Assembly: GCA_046262635.1 (NCBI GenBank)
Contig: JBHEMK010000062.1
Coordinates: 1 to 25,830, forward strand
Length of the DNA stretch: 25,830 nt
Direction of reading: 5' to 3'
Origin: JBHEMK01 sp046262635
GTDB lineage: Bacteria; Actinomycetota; Thermoleophilia; Gaiellales; Gaiellaceae
In this document: in pieces, positions 6,518-14,617 of the stretch
Position numbering within the stretch: position 1 is the first letter of the stretch
How the letters are laid out: every line of letters starts with the position of its first letter
Translations under genes and position numbers: made by a program
The notes under the pieces: generated by a model
Database searches by the model: none
The model's input: only the letters and a program-made list of their open reading frames with translations
Told to the model about the DNA's origin: nothing

Positions 6518-8439
6518 GCCACTTCCCGATCAACCGCCACCGCATCTGGCAGCTCGCGGCCGACGCCGGCATCGTCGCCGCTGCGTGGTGGCTCGCCTTC
6601 GAGCTCCGCTTCGACAACGGGCCGCCGGTCTACTACCAAACGCTGTTCGAGCGGACGATCGGGCTCGTCATCCTGATCAAGCTCGTCGTCTTCGTCCTCT
6701 TCGGCTTCTACAACCGCTGGTGGCGGTACGTCTCGACGCGGGACATGTGGGGCGCGGCTCGCGGTGTCGCCGTCGCCTCGCTCGTCGCGGACGTGACCGT
6801 CTATCTGGCCTCGCCGGTGCACAACGTGCGCCTGCCGCGCTCGGTCGCCGTGCTGGACCTGCTGCTGACCCTCGCGTTCGTCGCGGGTTCGCGCATGCTC
6901 GCGCGCACGGTGATCGAGCGGCCGCGCGGGGGTCTCGTCGCCCGCGGCAAGGAGGTGATCCTCGTCGGCGCAGGCGACGCCGCCCAGCTGATGCTGCGGG
7001 AGATGCTGAAGAACCAGAACCTCGGCTACACGCCGATCGGCCTGATCGACGACGATCCACGCAAGAAGAACCTCCGGCTGCACGGGATCCGCGTGCTGGG
7101 CACGACCGACGAGCTTGCGCACATCCTGCGCGACAACAAACCGGACGAGCTCCTGATCGCGATCCCGTCGGCCTCGGGCGCCGTCAGGCAGAAGGTCGTG
7201 GAGGTGGCCCAGGCCGCGGGCGTCCCGGTCAAGACGCTGCCCGGGCTCTACGAGCTGATCTCCGGCGACCTCGATCTCGCAGTCCAGATCCGCCCGGTCG
7301 AGGTGCAGGACGTGCTCGGCCGCGAGCAGGTCGAGGTCGACTTCGTGCAGGTCGCCGGCTACCTCCAGGGCCAGACCGTTCTCGTCACCGGCGCGGGGGG
7401 CTCGATCGGTTCGGAGCTCTGTCGCCAGATCGCCCGGATCGGGCCCGCGCGCCTGATCCTCGTCGATCAGGCCGAGACACCGCTCTTCGAGATTGAGCGG
7501 GAGCTCGTCGACGACCGCGAGTTCACAGCGGCGATGCCGGTGCTGGCCGACGTGAGGGACCGCAGGAAGATGCGCCAGGTCTTTGAGAAGTACCGGCCCA
7601 CGGTCGTCTTCCACGCCGCCGCCTACAAACACGTCCCGCTGATGGAGTCGAACCCACTCGAGGCCGTCGCCAACAACACGCTGGCCACGAAGGTGATGGC
7701 TGAGGTGGCCGCGGAGTTCGAGGCCGAGCGATTCGTCCTGATCTCGACGGACAAGGCGGTCAACGCCAAGACGGTGATGGGTCAGTGCAAGGCCGTCTGC
7801 GAGTGGATCGTGGAGGCCTTCGGCCACCGCTCCGATGTGGCGACCCGATTCGTGGCCGTTCGGTTCGGCAACGTCCTCAACTCGTCCGGCTCGGTCATTC
7901 CCATCTTCCGCCGCCAGATCGAGAAGGGCGGCCCGGTCACGGTCACGCATCCCGAGATGACCCGCTTCTTCATGACGATCCCCGAGGCGGTCTCGCTCGT
8001 CGTCCAGGCCGGCGCGATCGGCGGCCGCGGCCAGGTGTTCGTGCTCGACATGGGCGAGCCCGTCCGGATCATCGACCTGGCGGTGAACATGATCCGCCTC
8101 TCCGGCAAGGACCCCGACAGAGACATCGAGATCGTCTTCGTCGGTACCCGTCCCGGCGAGAAGCTCCACGAGGAACTCTGGACCGACGAGGAGGCCGTCG
8201 GTGAGACGGCCCACCCGAAGATCATGCGGACGAGCCGGCCGCCGATTGATGCGGCGTGGCTCGAGGCCGAGCTCGAGCAGCTCGAGCGGCTCGTCGCGGA
8301 CGGGGACACGCTCGAGGTTGTCGCACGCCTTGGCGGGATGGTGCGCGCGCCGAGGCGGGAATCGCGGCGTGCCCGCGTCGACGGGCCGGCACAGATCCGG
8401 CACGAAGCGGTGACGGACACACGCGTCGATCCTGCCTGA
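6514..8439 (+). CDS. Membrane nucleotide-sugar 4,6-dehydratase (PglF/WbpM/CapD class)
   Basis: 641 residues from GTG 6514, which overlaps the aminotransferase stop; the frame is open further upstream but that part only shadows the aminotransferase gene. The N-terminal 130 or so residues hold about four membrane helices. A first Rossmann-like domain follows (EVILVGAGDAAQLMLREM), then the catalytic NAD-binding domain (VTGAGGSIGSELCRQI, residues 291-306; DVRD; HAAAYKHVPLMESNP). The active site reads STDKAVNAKTVMGQCK (residues 411-426): Met replaces the usual Tyr ahead of the catalytic Lys, as in the long WbpM-type enzymes. HPEMTRFFMTIPEA and GTRPGEKLHEELW complete the family picture. It should dehydrate a UDP-GlcNAc-type sugar to the 4-keto-6-deoxy product used by the adjacent aminotransferase. 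Confidence 0.94.
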   Translation: MSHFPINRHRIWQLAADAGIVAAAWWLAFELRFDNGPPVYYQTLFERTIGLVILIKLVVFVLFGFYNRWWRYVSTRDMWGAARGVAVASLVADVTVYLASPVHNVRLPRSVAVLDLLLTLAFVAGSRMLARTVIERPRGGLVARGKEVILVGAGDAAQLMLREMLKNQNLGYTPIGLIDDDPRKKNLRLHGIRVLGTTDELAHILRDNKPDELLIAIPSASGAVRQKVVEVAQAAGVPVKTLPGLYELISGDLDLAVQIRPVEVQDVLGREQVEVDFVQVAGYLQGQTVLVTGAGGSIGSELCRQIARIGPARLILVDQAETPLFEIERELVDDREFTAAMPVLADVRDRRKMRQVFEKYRPTVVFHAAAYKHVPLMESNPLEAVANNTLATKVMAEVAAEFEAERFVLISTDKAVNAKTVMGQCKAVCEWIVEAFGHRSDVATRFVAVRFGNVLNSSGSVIPIFRRQIEKGGPVTVTHPEMTRFFMTIPEAVSLVVQAGAIGGRGQVFVLDMGEPVRIIDLAVNMIRLSGKDPDRDIEIVFVGTRPGEKLHEELWTDEEAVGETAHPKIMRTSRPPIDAAWLEAELEQLERLVADGDTLEVVARLGGMVRAPRRESRRARVDGPAQIRHEAVTDTRVDPA

Positions 8440-8470
8440 GCCGTCCAGGCCGCCCGGTAGGTTGGCGGGG

Positions 8471-10318
8471 GTGGATGCACTCGAACGCCTGAACCCCGAG
8501 CAGCGGCGCGCCACCGAGGCCGTCCGCGGGCCCGTCTGCATCCTCGCCGGGGCCGGCTCAGGCAAGACCACGACAATCACACTGCGGATCGCACACCAGG
8601 TCGCCACGGGAACGTTCGAGCCGGCAGAGATCCGCGCCGTGACGTTCACCGACAAGGCGGCGAGGGAGATGCAGGCGCGGCTCGCGGCCCTCGGGGTCGC
8701 CGGCGTCCGTGCCTCGACGTTCCACGCCGCCGCGCTCGGCCAGCTGCGCCGCTACGGCGCGGAGCAGCCGGGGCGGATCCTGTCGACGAAGGCGCTCCTC
8801 CTGCGCCAGATCGGCAACGGGCTGCCGAAGCCGTTCCGGTTCCGCCCGGCCGCCGACCTCGCGACCGAGGTCGAGTGGGCGAAGAACCGGCGGCTCACGC
8901 CGACGACCTACGCGCGCGGGCTCGACGGCCGGGAGCCGCCGATCCCGATCGACCTGATGCAGCGCGTCTTCGGCGAGTACGAGCGACGGAAGGTGGCCGC
9001 CGGCGCGATCGACTTCGAAGACCTGCTCGAGCTCGCGATCCGGAACCTCGACGACGATCCCGGTGCCCTCGCCGATCTCCGCGAGCGCTACCTCGCGTTC
9101 ACGGTCGACGAGTACCAGGACGTGAACCTGCTTCAGCAGAGTCTGCTCGAGCGCTGGGTGGGCGAGCGCGACGAGCTCTGCGTCGTCGGCGACGACTATC
9201 AGTCGATCTACGCGTTCACCGGCGCGACGCCGCACCACCTGCTGGCCATGCCGAGCCGGTATCCGCACGCGGTCGTCGTTCGCCTGGAGAGCAACTACCG
9301 CTCGACCCCCCAGGTACTCGAGCTCGCGAACCGGCTCGTTCCGAACCTCGGCGGCGCCCGGAAGAAGCTGCGCCCGGTCGGCCGCGACGGCCCCGCCCCC
9401 GAGCTGCGGAGCTTCGCCCTCCCCGGAGAGGAGACCGCGTTCGTGGTCAACCGGGTCCGCGCGCTGCACCGCGAGGGCGTACCGCTCGAGGAGATGGCCG
9501 TCCTCTGCCGCACCAACTCTCGGACGACCGATTTCGAGGAAGCATTCCACGAGGCGCGGATCCCCTTCCAGGGCTCCTCCCTGCTGGCGCGCGAGGCGGC
9601 GCGTCAGCTCCTGAAGCTGCTCGGCGCCGGCGGCGCGACCGCGGTAGGCCTCGAGGTCCGGCGCGCCGCGGAGGAGCACGGCCTCGTCGAGCGGCCGCCC
9701 GAGCGGCTCGGCGAGCGCGAGCTCGTCCGCCAGCAGGATCTCGCCCGGCTCGTCCAGCTGGCGGAGCAGTACGACGGCTCAGGGACCGTCCGGGAGTTCG
9801 TGGCCGATCTGCGCGAGCGGTTCGGCCCGACTGCGGGCACCGGCGTCCACCTGCTGACGCTGCACCGGGCCAAGGGTCTCGAGTGGGACGCCGTCTTTCT
9901 GCCGCGGATCGAGGAGAAGGAGCTCCCGGTGAAGCTCGCACGCACGCCGGCCGCGATCGCCGAGGAGCGGCGGCTGCTCTACGTCGGCATCACCCGTGCG
10001 CGGAGATGGCTCGCACTCACCTGGTCGGCGAGGCCGAGCCGTTTCCTCGACGAGCTCGGCGTGGCGGCCGCGCGGGCGCCGCGGCGGGAGGCGGGCGATC
10101 TACCGCCGGCGTTCGGCCTGCTGCGCGACTGGCGCCTCGAGCGTGCGAAGGCCGACGAGGTGCCGGCCTACGTCGTCTTCCACAACTCGACGCTCGCCGA
10201 GATCGCCGAGCGGCAGCCGCGCACGCTGACCGAGCTGGCGCGCGTGCCCGGAGTCGGGCCCGCGAAGCTCGAGCGGTACGGCCAGGACGTGCTCGCCGCG
10301 CTTGCCGCCGCGGTCTGA
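8471..10318 (+). CDS. UvrD/Rep-family DNA helicase with HRDC-like tail (UvrD2-like)
   Basis: 615 residues from GTG 8471 (TTG 8462 is the alternative); a G-rich tract lies directly upstream. An SF1A 3'-5' DNA helicase. Motifs in order are LNPEQRRA (Q motif), AGAGSGKTTT (Walker A), VTFTDKAAREM (Ia), FTVDEYQDVN (Walker B), VVGDDYQSIYAFTGA (III), LESNYRST (IV), LLTLHRAKGLEWDAVFLP (V) and EERRLLYVGITRAR (VI). The last 70 residues (PAYVVFHNSTLAEIA...ELARVPGVGPAKLERYG) match an HRDC domain, as in actinobacterial UvrD2. The segment between motifs IV and V is short, so the 2B domain is reduced compared with UvrD1 or PcrA. It follows the dehydratase by 31 bases but shares no evident pathway with it. 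Confidence 0.93.
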   Translation: MDALERLNPEQRRATEAVRGPVCILAGAGSGKTTTITLRIAHQVATGTFEPAEIRAVTFTDKAAREMQARLAALGVAGVRASTFHAAALGQLRRYGAEQPGRILSTKALLLRQIGNGLPKPFRFRPAADLATEVEWAKNRRLTPTTYARGLDGREPPIPIDLMQRVFGEYERRKVAAGAIDFEDLLELAIRNLDDDPGALADLRERYLAFTVDEYQDVNLLQQSLLERWVGERDELCVVGDDYQSIYAFTGATPHHLLAMPSRYPHAVVVRLESNYRSTPQVLELANRLVPNLGGARKKLRPVGRDGPAPELRSFALPGEETAFVVNRVRALHREGVPLEEMAVLCRTNSRTTDFEEAFHEARIPFQGSSLLAREAARQLLKLLGAGGATAVGLEVRRAAEEHGLVERPPERLGERELVRQQDLARLVQLAEQYDGSGTVREFVADLRERFGPTAGTGVHLLTLHRAKGLEWDAVFLPRIEEKELPVKLARTPAAIAEERRLLYVGITRARRWLALTWSARPSRFLDELGVAAARAPRREAGDLPPAFGLLRDWRLERAKADEVPAYVVFHNSTLAEIAERQPRTLTELARVPGVGPAKLERYGQDVLAALAAAV

Positions 10319-10387
10319 GCAGGCGACTCCGGAGCTGGACGAACGAACCGACGGGCGGCTGCCGCGAGGCCGCGCCGGGCGCAGGCG

Positions 10388-10403
10388 AGAGCAAACGCGC
10401 TCT
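10388..10403. terminator. Weak hairpin between convergent genes
   Basis: AGAGC, six bases, GCTCT lies in the 86-base gap between the helicase stop and the DUF354 gene stop, which point at each other. A five-pair stem with no T-tract is weak; the location is the main argument for a bidirectional terminator. Confidence 0.2.
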
Positions 10404-10404
10404 G

Positions 10405-11418
10405 TCAGGCAGCGCGGGCCGAAAGCAGCAGTTCAAGCATCAGCGCCGGGTCCCGGCGCACGCGCTCGCCTCCGACCTTCACCCGCTTGCGCAGGTCGAG
10501 CGCACGCGGATCGGTCAGTGAGAGCAGCCGCCCCTCCCGGATTAGGGCCTCGTCGACGCCGCCCAGGCGTCCCCCGTAGGTCGTGTAGACGGGGACGCCG
10601 AGCGCGGCTGCCTCCCGGTTCATCGTCCCGCCCGCGGAGACGACGACGTCGGCGAGTGCGATCAGGCTCTGCGCGTCGATCGCCTGCTCCGGGAGGATGA
10701 CTGAGGGCAGGTCGAGCCGGCCCACGTAGTGTCGCTGCTCCTCGGTGCGCGGTATCACGAATGCGTGCACCTCACCGTGGCGGCCGAGGAAGTCGAGCGT
10801 CTGCGGAAAGAGCGGGTTCGAATGCCGGTGGTAGAGCGAGACGTCCGGCGGCGGTCGCAGCACGACGAGCACGCGGGCCGGGTCGATGGCGAAGCGGTCG
10901 AGGAGCGCCCGGTCCGGCTCGAAGTCGGCAAGGTAATACTCCTCCTTCAGCCCGGGGTACTGGAGCAGCTTCGGCGGCCGGGTCCCGTACGCCGCCAGGC
11001 GCTCGGGCGGGATCGTGTCAGGGACGACGACCCTGGTCGCGGCGCGGCAGCCGAGCTGGTGCTGGAGCCAGGCCCACTCGTAGTCGAACGTCGTCGAGCT
11101 CGGGATCCCGAGCCGGCGCGCGGTCAGGGTCAGTTCGTGTGAGCCGTGCGCCAGGGCGACGTCGAAGCTCCGGCGCCTCGCCCAGCGCCGCAGCGCGCCG
11201 AGCCGGTGGGTCAGTTGCCGGGCCTTCCCGAGGCGCGAGCGGCCGCCGTGCCGGCCGAGCACCTCCGCCTCGAGCCCGTGCAGCTCGAGCAGCTGCAGCG
11301 TCTGCGCGTAGTCGCGCGCCGTAATCTCGACCTCGTCGCCCCGCGCGCGCAGGATCCGGATCAGCGGCCGGAACACGAGCACGTGCGCCGATGCGGTCAT
11401 GTCCACCCAGACGCGCAC
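10405..11418 (-). CDS. DUF354 glycosyltransferase-like protein
   Basis: 337 residues from GTG 11418-11416, whose first base is the last base of the asnB stop (TAGTG). The protein has a GT-B-like layout: the N-terminal half opens MRVWVDMTASAHVLVFRPLI, with the conserved early Asp and His of the DUF354 family, then ARRRSFDVALAHGSHELT and DYEWAWLQHQ. The second half holds VVLRPPPDVSLYH and the sugar-nucleotide-type motif SLIALADVVVSAGGTMNREAAALGVPVYT, similar in style to MurG and UDP-GlcNAc epimerases. DUF354 proteins occur in polysaccharide and lipid-linked glycan loci, but no activity is established that I can assign here. It is last in an operon with AsnB and a secreted glycosidase-like protein. 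Confidence 0.85.
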   Translation of the reverse strand: MRVWVDMTASAHVLVFRPLIRILRARGDEVEITARDYAQTLQLLELHGLEAEVLGRHGGRSRLGKARQLTHRLGALRRWARRRSFDVALAHGSHELTLTARRLGIPSSTTFDYEWAWLQHQLGCRAATRVVVPDTIPPERLAAYGTRPPKLLQYPGLKEEYYLADFEPDRALLDRFAIDPARVLVVLRPPPDVSLYHRHSNPLFPQTLDFLGRHGEVHAFVIPRTEEQRHYVGRLDLPSVILPEQAIDAQSLIALADVVVSAGGTMNREAAALGVPVYTTYGGRLGGVDEALIREGRLLSLTDPRALDLRKRVKVGGERVRRDPALMLELLLSARAA

Positions 11419-13304
11419 TAGCGGACGAGGGCCTCCATCCGAGCGCTGACGAGCGGGGCCGGAGCCCGCTCGACGTGCCGCTCGTACCAGAGGGTGAACG
11501 CGAGCAGCCCCCAGAGCTGGCGGCTGAGATCCTCGCGGCCGGTGACATGCCGGTCGAGGATGCCGGCGACCGCGCCCGGCCGGAAGAAGCCCTGCCGGTC
11601 GAGCGTCGCCGCCGACAGCGTCTCGCGTGCGAACGGCTCGAGCTCGCCGCGCAGCCAGGCCGCCGCGGGGATGGAGAAGCCTCGCTTCTTCCCGCGGACG
11701 ATCCGTTTCGGCACAAGCGGCGCGACGGCGCGGCGCAGCAGCACCTTCTTGGCCAGCCCGCGGAGCTTGTGGCGCGTCGGCAGCGCGAAGGCGAATGTCG
11801 TCACGAGCGGATCGAGGTAGGGGACACGCGCCTCGAGCGAGTGCGCCATCGACGCCCGGTCGGTCTTCACGAGCAGGTCGTCGACGAGATAGAGGCCGAA
11901 GTCGACGTCCTGCAAACGCGAGAGCGGGTCGGCTCCCTCCGTCTCCCGATAGCGAGCCCGGTAGAGATCGACCGGGTCGAAGGCGCGGGAGCGCCCGGTC
12001 AGCTCGGCGCGCAGGTCGGGCGAGAAGATCTCCTTCCAGCCGTGGTGGCGCTCGAGCGGCGGGAGGTGTGCCGCGCGCACGAATCGCTTCGCCTTGTAGT
12101 CGAAGCTCGCCCTCGCGCCCGAGCTCGGGAGCCGATCGACGACGGGGCGTGCGAGCCGGGCGAGGCGCCCGACGCGTGCGGCGAGCAGGTCCGCGGCGTA
12201 GGTGTAGTAGCCCCCGAAGAGCTCGTCACCGCCCTCACCGGAGAGCGCGACCTTCACGTGGGCGGCGGCGAGCTGCGAGACGAGGTAGGTCGGCAGCGCC
12301 GAGGAGTCCGCGAACGGCTCGTCGAAGGTATCGGCGAGCGCGGGCAGAAGCAGCGCTGCGTCCGGCCGCAGGACGAGCTCGTGATGGTCGGTCGAGTACC
12401 GCTCGGCGACGAGGCGCGCATCGTCGAGCTCGTCGAACGTGCGCTCCTCGAACCCGATCGAGAACGTCCGCAACGGCTCGGCGGACTCCTGCGCGGCGAG
12501 CGCGGCCAGTGCGGCAGAATCGACCCCGCCCGAGAGCAGCACGCCGACCGGGACGTCGCTGACGAGGTGCGCTTTGACGGAGTCACGCAGCCGCGCGCGG
12601 AGCTCCTCCAGCAGCTCGGCCTCCTGCCCGGCGCGAAGCTCGCCGATCGGCACCGGCCCGGGCCGCGCGTAGCGGTCGAGCTCGATCCGGCCGTCCTCCC
12701 ACACCAGCACGTGGCCCGGCGGGAGCTTGCGGATCTCGCGGAAGATCGAGAGCGGCGCCGGGATCGAGTTGAAGGCGAGGAAGGCCTCGAGCCCGTCGAG
12801 GTCGAGCTCGCCCCGGGGCAGCGCCCGCAGCTCCGATGCGAACGCCAGCTCCTCGCCCTCGGCGCGGTAGTAGAGCGGCTTGATCCCGTAGCGGTCGCGC
12901 GCGAGCACGAGTCGGCGGCGGGGCGCGTCCCAGACGGCGACGGCGAACATCCCCCGCAGTCGCTCGGCGAAGCGCGTCCCCCACTGCTCGTAGGCGTGCA
13001 CGAGCACCTCGGTGTCGCCGTGCGTCCGGAAGCGATGGCCGGCGCGCGCGAGCTCGCGGCGTAGGTCGGCGTAGTTGTAGATCTCGCCGTTCTGGACGAC
13101 GTGGCAGCTGCCGTCCTCGTTCGCAATCGGCTGGTCGCCCGTCTCGAGGTCGATGATCGAGAGCCTGCGCGCCGCCAGGCCGGCACCTGCCTCGCAGAAG
13201 ACCCCCGCGCTGTCCGGTCCACGGTGGACGAGGGTGGCGCTCATCGCGGCCAGCCGCTCGTGATCGACACTCCCCCTGGCTGCGACTCCGCAGATCCCGC
13301 ACAT
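11418..13304 (-). CDS. asnB: Glutamine-dependent asparagine synthetase-like amidotransferase (AsnB family)
   Basis: 628 residues from ATG 13304. The N-terminal class II glutaminase domain is intact: nucleophile Cys2 in MCGICGV, RGPD, RRLSIIDLETGDQP, NGEIYNY and GDTEVL. The synthetase domain carries the ATP PP-loop LLSGGVDSAALAALA near residue 258, then SGEGGDELFGGY and the C-terminal YLVDDLLVKTDRASMAHSLEARVPYLD. All key residues for moving ammonia from glutamine to an adenylated carboxylate are present. The reaction may be ordinary asparagine synthesis, but AsnB-type enzymes inside glycan loci often amidate sugar carboxylates or peptides. Here it sits between a glycosidase-like gene (37 bases upstream) and a DUF354 gene (1 base overlap), so a glycan-modifying role is plausible. 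A five-pair hairpin (CCCGC, GCGGG at 13296-13310) flanks its start codon. Confidence 0.93.
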   Translation of the reverse strand: MCGICGVAARGSVDHERLAAMSATLVHRGPDSAGVFCEAGAGLAARRLSIIDLETGDQPIANEDGSCHVVQNGEIYNYADLRRELARAGHRFRTHGDTEVLVHAYEQWGTRFAERLRGMFAVAVWDAPRRRLVLARDRYGIKPLYYRAEGEELAFASELRALPRGELDLDGLEAFLAFNSIPAPLSIFREIRKLPPGHVLVWEDGRIELDRYARPGPVPIGELRAGQEAELLEELRARLRDSVKAHLVSDVPVGVLLSGGVDSAALAALAAQESAEPLRTFSIGFEERTFDELDDARLVAERYSTDHHELVLRPDAALLLPALADTFDEPFADSSALPTYLVSQLAAAHVKVALSGEGGDELFGGYYTYAADLLAARVGRLARLARPVVDRLPSSGARASFDYKAKRFVRAAHLPPLERHHGWKEIFSPDLRAELTGRSRAFDPVDLYRARYRETEGADPLSRLQDVDFGLYLVDDLLVKTDRASMAHSLEARVPYLDPLVTTFAFALPTRHKLRGLAKKVLLRRAVAPLVPKRIVRGKKRGFSIPAAAWLRGELEPFARETLSAATLDRQGFFRPGAVAGILDRHVTGREDLSRQLWGLLAFTLWYERHVERAPAPLVSARMEALVR

Positions 13305-13341
13305 CGCGGGAACTCTAGAGGCGGGCCGAGCGCTGCCGGTG

Positions 13342-14532
13342 CTAGTGCTTCCCGTCCTGCGTGAAGCCGATCACGCCCGGTGGGACCGGCAGCGGCTCGG
13401 GGTTCTCCGGCGATCCCCGCACCTGCGAGCAGTCGACTGACCCGGCCGCGATCAGCGCCACCGTCGTCTTGAACGCGGCGTACGCAGGCTTCCGCGTTCC
13501 GTCCCGCCAGAGCAGGCCCGACTGCCAGCCGGCGAGTCGCTCCTCGTCGACGAGTTCGAAGTTGAAGAAGGCGCCGACCGCCGGCTGGCAATAGGCGAGC
13601 AGGAGCGCGTCACGGAGCTGGATGCCCTGGTCGCGCTGGACGGCCAAGCTGTTGCCGCTCGCTTGCATCGCCGGCACAGGCCTCGCGTCGTTCTCGCGCC
13701 CGCCGTAGAGGCGTGCCTTCTCCGGCGGCACGGTGGTCTGGAAGCCGTCCTCCAAGTACCAGACGGAGACCCCGCTCTCGCCGGGGAGCGGCTGGTCGGT
13801 GCCGGCGAAGCCGTCCCTCAAGGCCGTCAGCAGCGTCGGGAGGTCACCCTGCCCGATCGTCGTCAGTGAGGGGTGCCGCGTCCACGGCGGTTCCGCCGAG
13901 TTGTCCGGGTAGGGGTTGTGGCCGAACGTGTCGGCGATCGGACGCGTGCGGCCGCTTGCCCGGTAGGCGGCGCCGACGGCGCGGACGAATCCCGCCGGGT
14001 CGTTCTTGGCCGCGGTCGAGGTGATCACGTTGACCGGGATCCGGAGCGTGTGCAGGCTGTCCCAGCACTGGGCGAGCAGCGCCTCGTAGCCCGCCGGCCC
14101 GGCGCTCTTCGGCCAGTACGCCGCCGAGTTGACCTCGTTCCAGATGACGACGTCGGTCGCGTGTGCGCGCGCCGCCACCTGCTGGGCGAAGCCGCAGAAC
14201 TGGTGCCGGGCGGCGTCGTCGGCGGGCGCGTCCTTGGGGATCCCGTAGACGGCGACGACGAGGCGCGCGCCCGAACCGCCCAGCTGGGCGACCCGGCGCA
14301 GATAGGTGAGGACGAGGTTGGACGGCCTCGTGTCGCCACGGCTCCAGGGGATGGTCACGCGGGCGGCGCCGAGTCCGAGGTCGCGGTGCACCGAGAGCGT
14401 GGCGGCGGCGCGCGGCTGCCACTTGACGGTGTCGTCGTCGATGCCGACGAGCAGGCCCGGCGCCGCGGCCGCCGGCTGCGCGACCGCGAGCGCTGCGACC
14501 GCGAGCAGGAAAGCAAGGAGGGTTCGCCGCAT
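13342..14532 (-). CDS. Secreted clan-A glycoside-hydrolase-like protein (paralogue 1)
   Basis: 396 residues from ATG 14532, chosen because it gives a clean signal peptide (MRRTLLAFLLAVAALAVAQPAAAAPG); an upstream GTG at 14628 would add 32 residues without protein character. The mature part looks like a TIM-barrel glycosidase. It starts with LLVGIDDDTVKW. DVVIWNEVNSAAYWP offers the acid/base Asn-Glu pair expected at strand 4, and VSVWYLEDGFQTT offers a Glu at strand 7 that could be the nucleophile. ADTFGHNPYP and FFNFELVDEERLAGWQSGLLW follow barrel-type patterns. It is clearly homologous to the protein at 16189-17313. It has a Pro-rich C-terminal tail absent from that paralogue. First gene of the operon with asnB and the DUF354 gene. 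Substrate unknown; activity inferred, not known. Confidence 0.75.
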   Translation of the reverse strand: MRRTLLAFLLAVAALAVAQPAAAAPGLLVGIDDDTVKWQPRAAATLSVHRDLGLGAARVTIPWSRGDTRPSNLVLTYLRRVAQLGGSGARLVVAVYGIPKDAPADDAARHQFCGFAQQVAARAHATDVVIWNEVNSAAYWPKSAGPAGYEALLAQCWDSLHTLRIPVNVITSTAAKNDPAGFVRAVGAAYRASGRTRPIADTFGHNPYPDNSAEPPWTRHPSLTTIGQGDLPTLLTALRDGFAGTDQPLPGESGVSVWYLEDGFQTTVPPEKARLYGGRENDARPVPAMQASGNSLAVQRDQGIQLRDALLLAYCQPAVGAFFNFELVDEERLAGWQSGLLWRDGTRKPAYAAFKTTVALIAAGSVDCSQVRGSPENPEPLPVPPGVIGFTQDGKH

Positions 14533-14617
14533 CGAGGTATCAATCGGCAGCCGGAGCCAGGACCTGAACACACGTCCGGACTTGCCTCGCGGGTCGCCGA
14601 ACGGCGAAGGTCGACGC

